From: Bacillus thuringiensis
GTDB lineage: Bacteria; Bacillota; Bacilli; Bacillales; Bacillaceae_G
Assembly (NCBI RefSeq): GCF_001182785.1
Contig: NZ_CP012101.1
Location: 273,580 to 337,579, forward strand
Direction: 5' to 3'
DNA: 64,000 nt
Shown here: positions 62,801 through 64,000 of the stretch, in pieces
How the letters are laid out: each line of letters opens with the position of its first letter
How positions within the stretch are numbered: position 1 is the first letter of the stretch
Notes under the pieces: generated by a model
What the model saw: only the letters and a program-made list of their open reading frames with translations
What the model was told of the DNA's origin: nothing
The model's database searches: none
Position numbers and translations under genes: made by a program

Positions 62801-63560
62801 TCATATTACTTTAGATCATATTCAAAACGCTGATCGACTGATACAGGCGATTCCCTATGTATACCATGCTTGGTTACCGAGTGCTCCAGGTATGAACTAT
62901 GATGGATATCAAGGGTTAAACGCACGTATCATGCAAGCACGCTATTTATATGATGCACGGAATATCATAACAAATGGTGACTTTACACAGGGGTTAACGG
63001 GATGGCACGCAGCAGGGAAGGCAACGGTACAACAGATGAATGGCGCTTCTGTATTAGTTCTATCAAATTGGAGTGCGGGGGTATCTCAAAACTTGCATGT
63101 CCAAGACCATCATGGATATGTGCTACGTGTGATTGCCAAAAAAGAAGGACCTGGAAAAGGGTATGTAACGATGATGGATTGTAATGGAAATCAGGAAACA
63201 CTGAAGTTCACTTCTTGTGAAGAAGGATATATGACAAAAACAGTAGAGGTATTCCCAGAAAGTGATCGTGTACGAATAGAGATGGGAGAAACCGAAGGTA
63301 CGTTTTATATAGATAGCATCGAGTTGATTTGTATGCAAGGATATGCTAGCAATAATAACCCGTACACGGGTAATATGTATGAGCAAAGTTATAATGGAAA
63401 TTATAATCAAAATACGAGCGATGTGTATCACCAAGGGTATACAAACAACTATAGCCAAGACTCTAGTAGTATGTATAATCAAAATTATACTAACAATGAT
63501 GACCAGCATTCCGGTTGCACATGTAACCAAGGGCATAACTCTGGCTGTACATGTAATTAA
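59871..63560 (+). CDS. cry: Full-length Cry protoxin (~1229 aa) with ORF2-derived C-terminus
   Basis: MNSYENKNEYEILDASQNNS; domain I with SYTQAANMHLILLKQASK and VLDLVALFPAHD; domain III with ITQIPAVKASQV, GPGHTGGNLV and VLLDKIEFIPLG. The protoxin half begins QNLEKARKALNALFTDGTNG and LLDEVKYAKRLSISRNLLSK. From ~residue 745 (nucleotide 62105) it is identical to the C-terminal-half protein of locus 2, including the YNQNT-rich tail and GCTCN repeats. The N-terminal part resembles Cry4-like toxins. The gene looks like a chimera produced by recombination or gene conversion between a long cry and a split-locus orf2. No frameshift. Confidence 0.94.
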   Translation: MNSYENKNEYEILDASQNNSNMSNRYQRYPLAHNPQTSIQTTNYKDWLKMCQNPHQNPLDMEGYDSNSVVVVSTGLIVVGTLISILSAGLGSIPIIYGTLLPVLWNDPNNPQKTWHEFMSHGETLLNQTISTVERNRAAAYLEGYTTAVKKCEEALNVWLKTPNQANARTVADLYKDTDFLFFTTLPHLKLRGYETLLLSSYTQAANMHLILLKQASKYADQWNAQLSVYVQKTANDYYTDLVKLIGEYTDYCIATYRLGLTTIKSRATSWNIYNMYRREMTILVLDLVALFPAHDIKKYPSGTKVELTREIYTDALGAVALPQNIDAIEQLATRAPNLFSWLKGFKFITTQSTNRYYLSGIANQYSFTNSNGEIWGPISGNPTGVSSDLTIDNNFSIYKLSILRGYQLSPDFSFHNPVHQIDFSTTNNQQGRVQSYKSGGPTPVNPETTAIHLPIDSKCTQNCNPTFNNYSHILSYAKTFTSNLTIGTTSNITSFGWTHNSVDRENTIDLNNITQIPAVKASQVYPENSVIKGPGHTGGNLVRIDSSGYMSIVCKFPLQVKGYRVRIRYAANNRAELYISSAGNSPSKNVDLDPTFSGTNYESLNYTNFKDKETEFIITEGQLVKQSIIFSTNGNVLLDKIEFIPLGTTTYEYEEKQNLEKARKALNALFTDGTNGYLQMDTTDYDINQTANLIECVSDELYAKEKIVLLDEVKYAKRLSISRNLLSKDYLEFSDVFEENGWTTSDNISIQADNPIFKGNYLKMFGARDIDGTLFPTYLYQKIEESKLKPYTRYRVRGFVGSSKDLKLVVTRYEKEIDAIMNVPNDLAHMQLNPSCGDYRCESSSQFLVNQVHPTPTAGYALDMYACPLSSDKKHVMCHDRHPFDFHIDTGEVGTNTNVGIDVLFKISNPDGYATVGNLEVIEEGPLTGDALAHVKHKEKKWKQHMEKKRWKTQQAYDPAKQAVDALFTNEQELHYHITLDHIQNADRLIQAIPYVYHAWLPSAPGMNYDGYQGLNARIMQARYLYDARNIITNGDFTQGLTGWHAAGKATVQQMNGASVLVLSNWSAGVSQNLHVQDHHGYVLRVIAKKEGPGKGYVTMMDCNGNQETLKFTSCEEGYMTKTVEVFPESDRVRIEMGETEGTFYIDSIELICMQGYASNNNPYTGNMYEQSYNGNYNQNTSDVYHQGYTNNYSQDSSSMYNQNYTNNDDQHSGCTCNQGHNSGCTCN

Positions 63561-63661
63561 GGATAAAACAGTTAACAATTATGAATAAGAATCAGCATGT
63601 TTGTGAAAAAATATAAACCACTCATAAGGTCTATTGCATATCATAACATAAGCTTTACAAA
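62105..63661 (+). repeat. 1.55-kb long inverted repeat (arm 2)
   Basis: Partner of 50832-52386. Upstream of 62105 the two genes differ (GGATGGACG versus GGCTGGACA). Downstream of 63661 they diverge within the terminator region. Confidence 0.85.
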
Positions 63662-63679
63662 TAACTGACATATTCTAGA

Positions 63680-63718
63680 AGAGGTCTCCTTCATTCTAAA
63701 ATAAGGAGATCCTTTTCG
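63680..63718 (+). terminator. Cry terminator (gene 4)
   Basis: GGTCTCCTT pairs with AAGGAGATCC (one bulge), followed by TTTTCGTTTT. Related to 34025-34067. Confidence 0.65.
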
Positions 63719-63809
63719 TTTTCCCAATATTGATTAATGAAAATAAGATACAATTTATGAGCATTTATTAGATTCATTCTTTACAATTTCTTTGAATAGC
63801 AAATACAAG

Positions 63810-63948
63810 ATCGATCCAACCCATTAAAGAAAATCTTTCTTCGTTTGTTTTATTTACTTAAAAAAAATGGTCGAAAATCACATCATTATCATAAGGAAAT
63901 TGTATTTGATATCTCAGGTATTGCATACGAACAACATCTATCAAAATA
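63810..63948 (+). pseudogene. IS231 transposase C-terminal scrap
   Basis: LLRLFYLLKKNGRKSHHYHK, EIVFDISGIAYEQHLSK and a stop near 63948 match the C-terminus of IS231-type transposases. The same scrap follows locus 1 (34630-34728). The 63720-63810 bases are also shared with 34540-34620. The remaining 50 bases of the window show nothing. Confidence 0.65.
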
Positions 63949-64000
63949 AAAAATGAAATATTTTTAAATTTTTAACCCGTAATGGCTATTTAATATGCCA

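Overview
The window looks like part of a large plasmid, or a plasmid-like accessory region, of Bacillus thuringiensis (B. cereus group). The basis is low GC, four parasporal Cry toxin genes, a BclA-type collagen-like spore-surface gene, and IS elements typical of such plasmids: IS231/IS4, IS240-type IS6, IS3, IS110 and Tn3-type remnants. No replication or partition gene was recognised, so the replicon itself is not visible here.

Layout. 1-2.4 kb: truncated resolvase, collagen-like exosporium protein, small remnants. 2.4-17.8 kb: a 15.4-kb block with IS231-type inverted ends at both borders and a perfect 10-bp direct repeat outside them. It therefore looks like one large IS231-bounded composite cassette. 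It carries broken IS231 copies, a gene of unknown function, a Nudix hydrolase, an IS231 with its own passenger genes (small membrane protein plus Xre-type regulator), an IS110 element, and a peptidoglycan module (amidase and PBP remnants, two intact VanY-like carboxypeptidases, a VanR/VanS-like two-component pair). 17.8-25.7 kb: decayed accessory DNA with a MATE fragment, LXG toxin/immunity/barstar remains, phage ArpU and recombinase remains, and an IS3 element. 25.8-29.6 kb: Cys/basic repeat protein, IS6, and the N-terminal part of a Tn3 transposase with its resolvase.

29.9-64 kb is the toxin region. The first split locus (cry at 30.05 kb, C-terminal-half gene at 32.2 kb) is on +. Two truncated IS231 elements joined tail to tail follow. 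A 93-aa gene then precedes a full-length ~135-kDa cry (38.8-42.4 kb). IS240, IS3, a HAF-repeat protein and a phage-derived decayed stretch come next. A second split cry/orf2 locus is on - (50.9-54.7 kb), followed by IS6, an Rpn-type gene, an unusual tyrosine recombinase, a broken resolvase, and a fourth, full-length cry (59.9-63.6 kb). The last 1.55 kb of the fourth cry appears identical, in inverted orientation, to the C-terminal-half gene of the second split locus, which points to recent recombination.

How it works together: the cry genes and their crystallisation halves would act at sporulation to form parasporal inclusions. The collagen-like protein, and possibly the Cys/basic repeat protein, would sit on the spore surface. 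The VanRS/VanY cluster would trim D-Ala from wall precursors. Most of the remainder is mobile DNA at various stages of decay. All calls come from reading the sequence; no database search was run.
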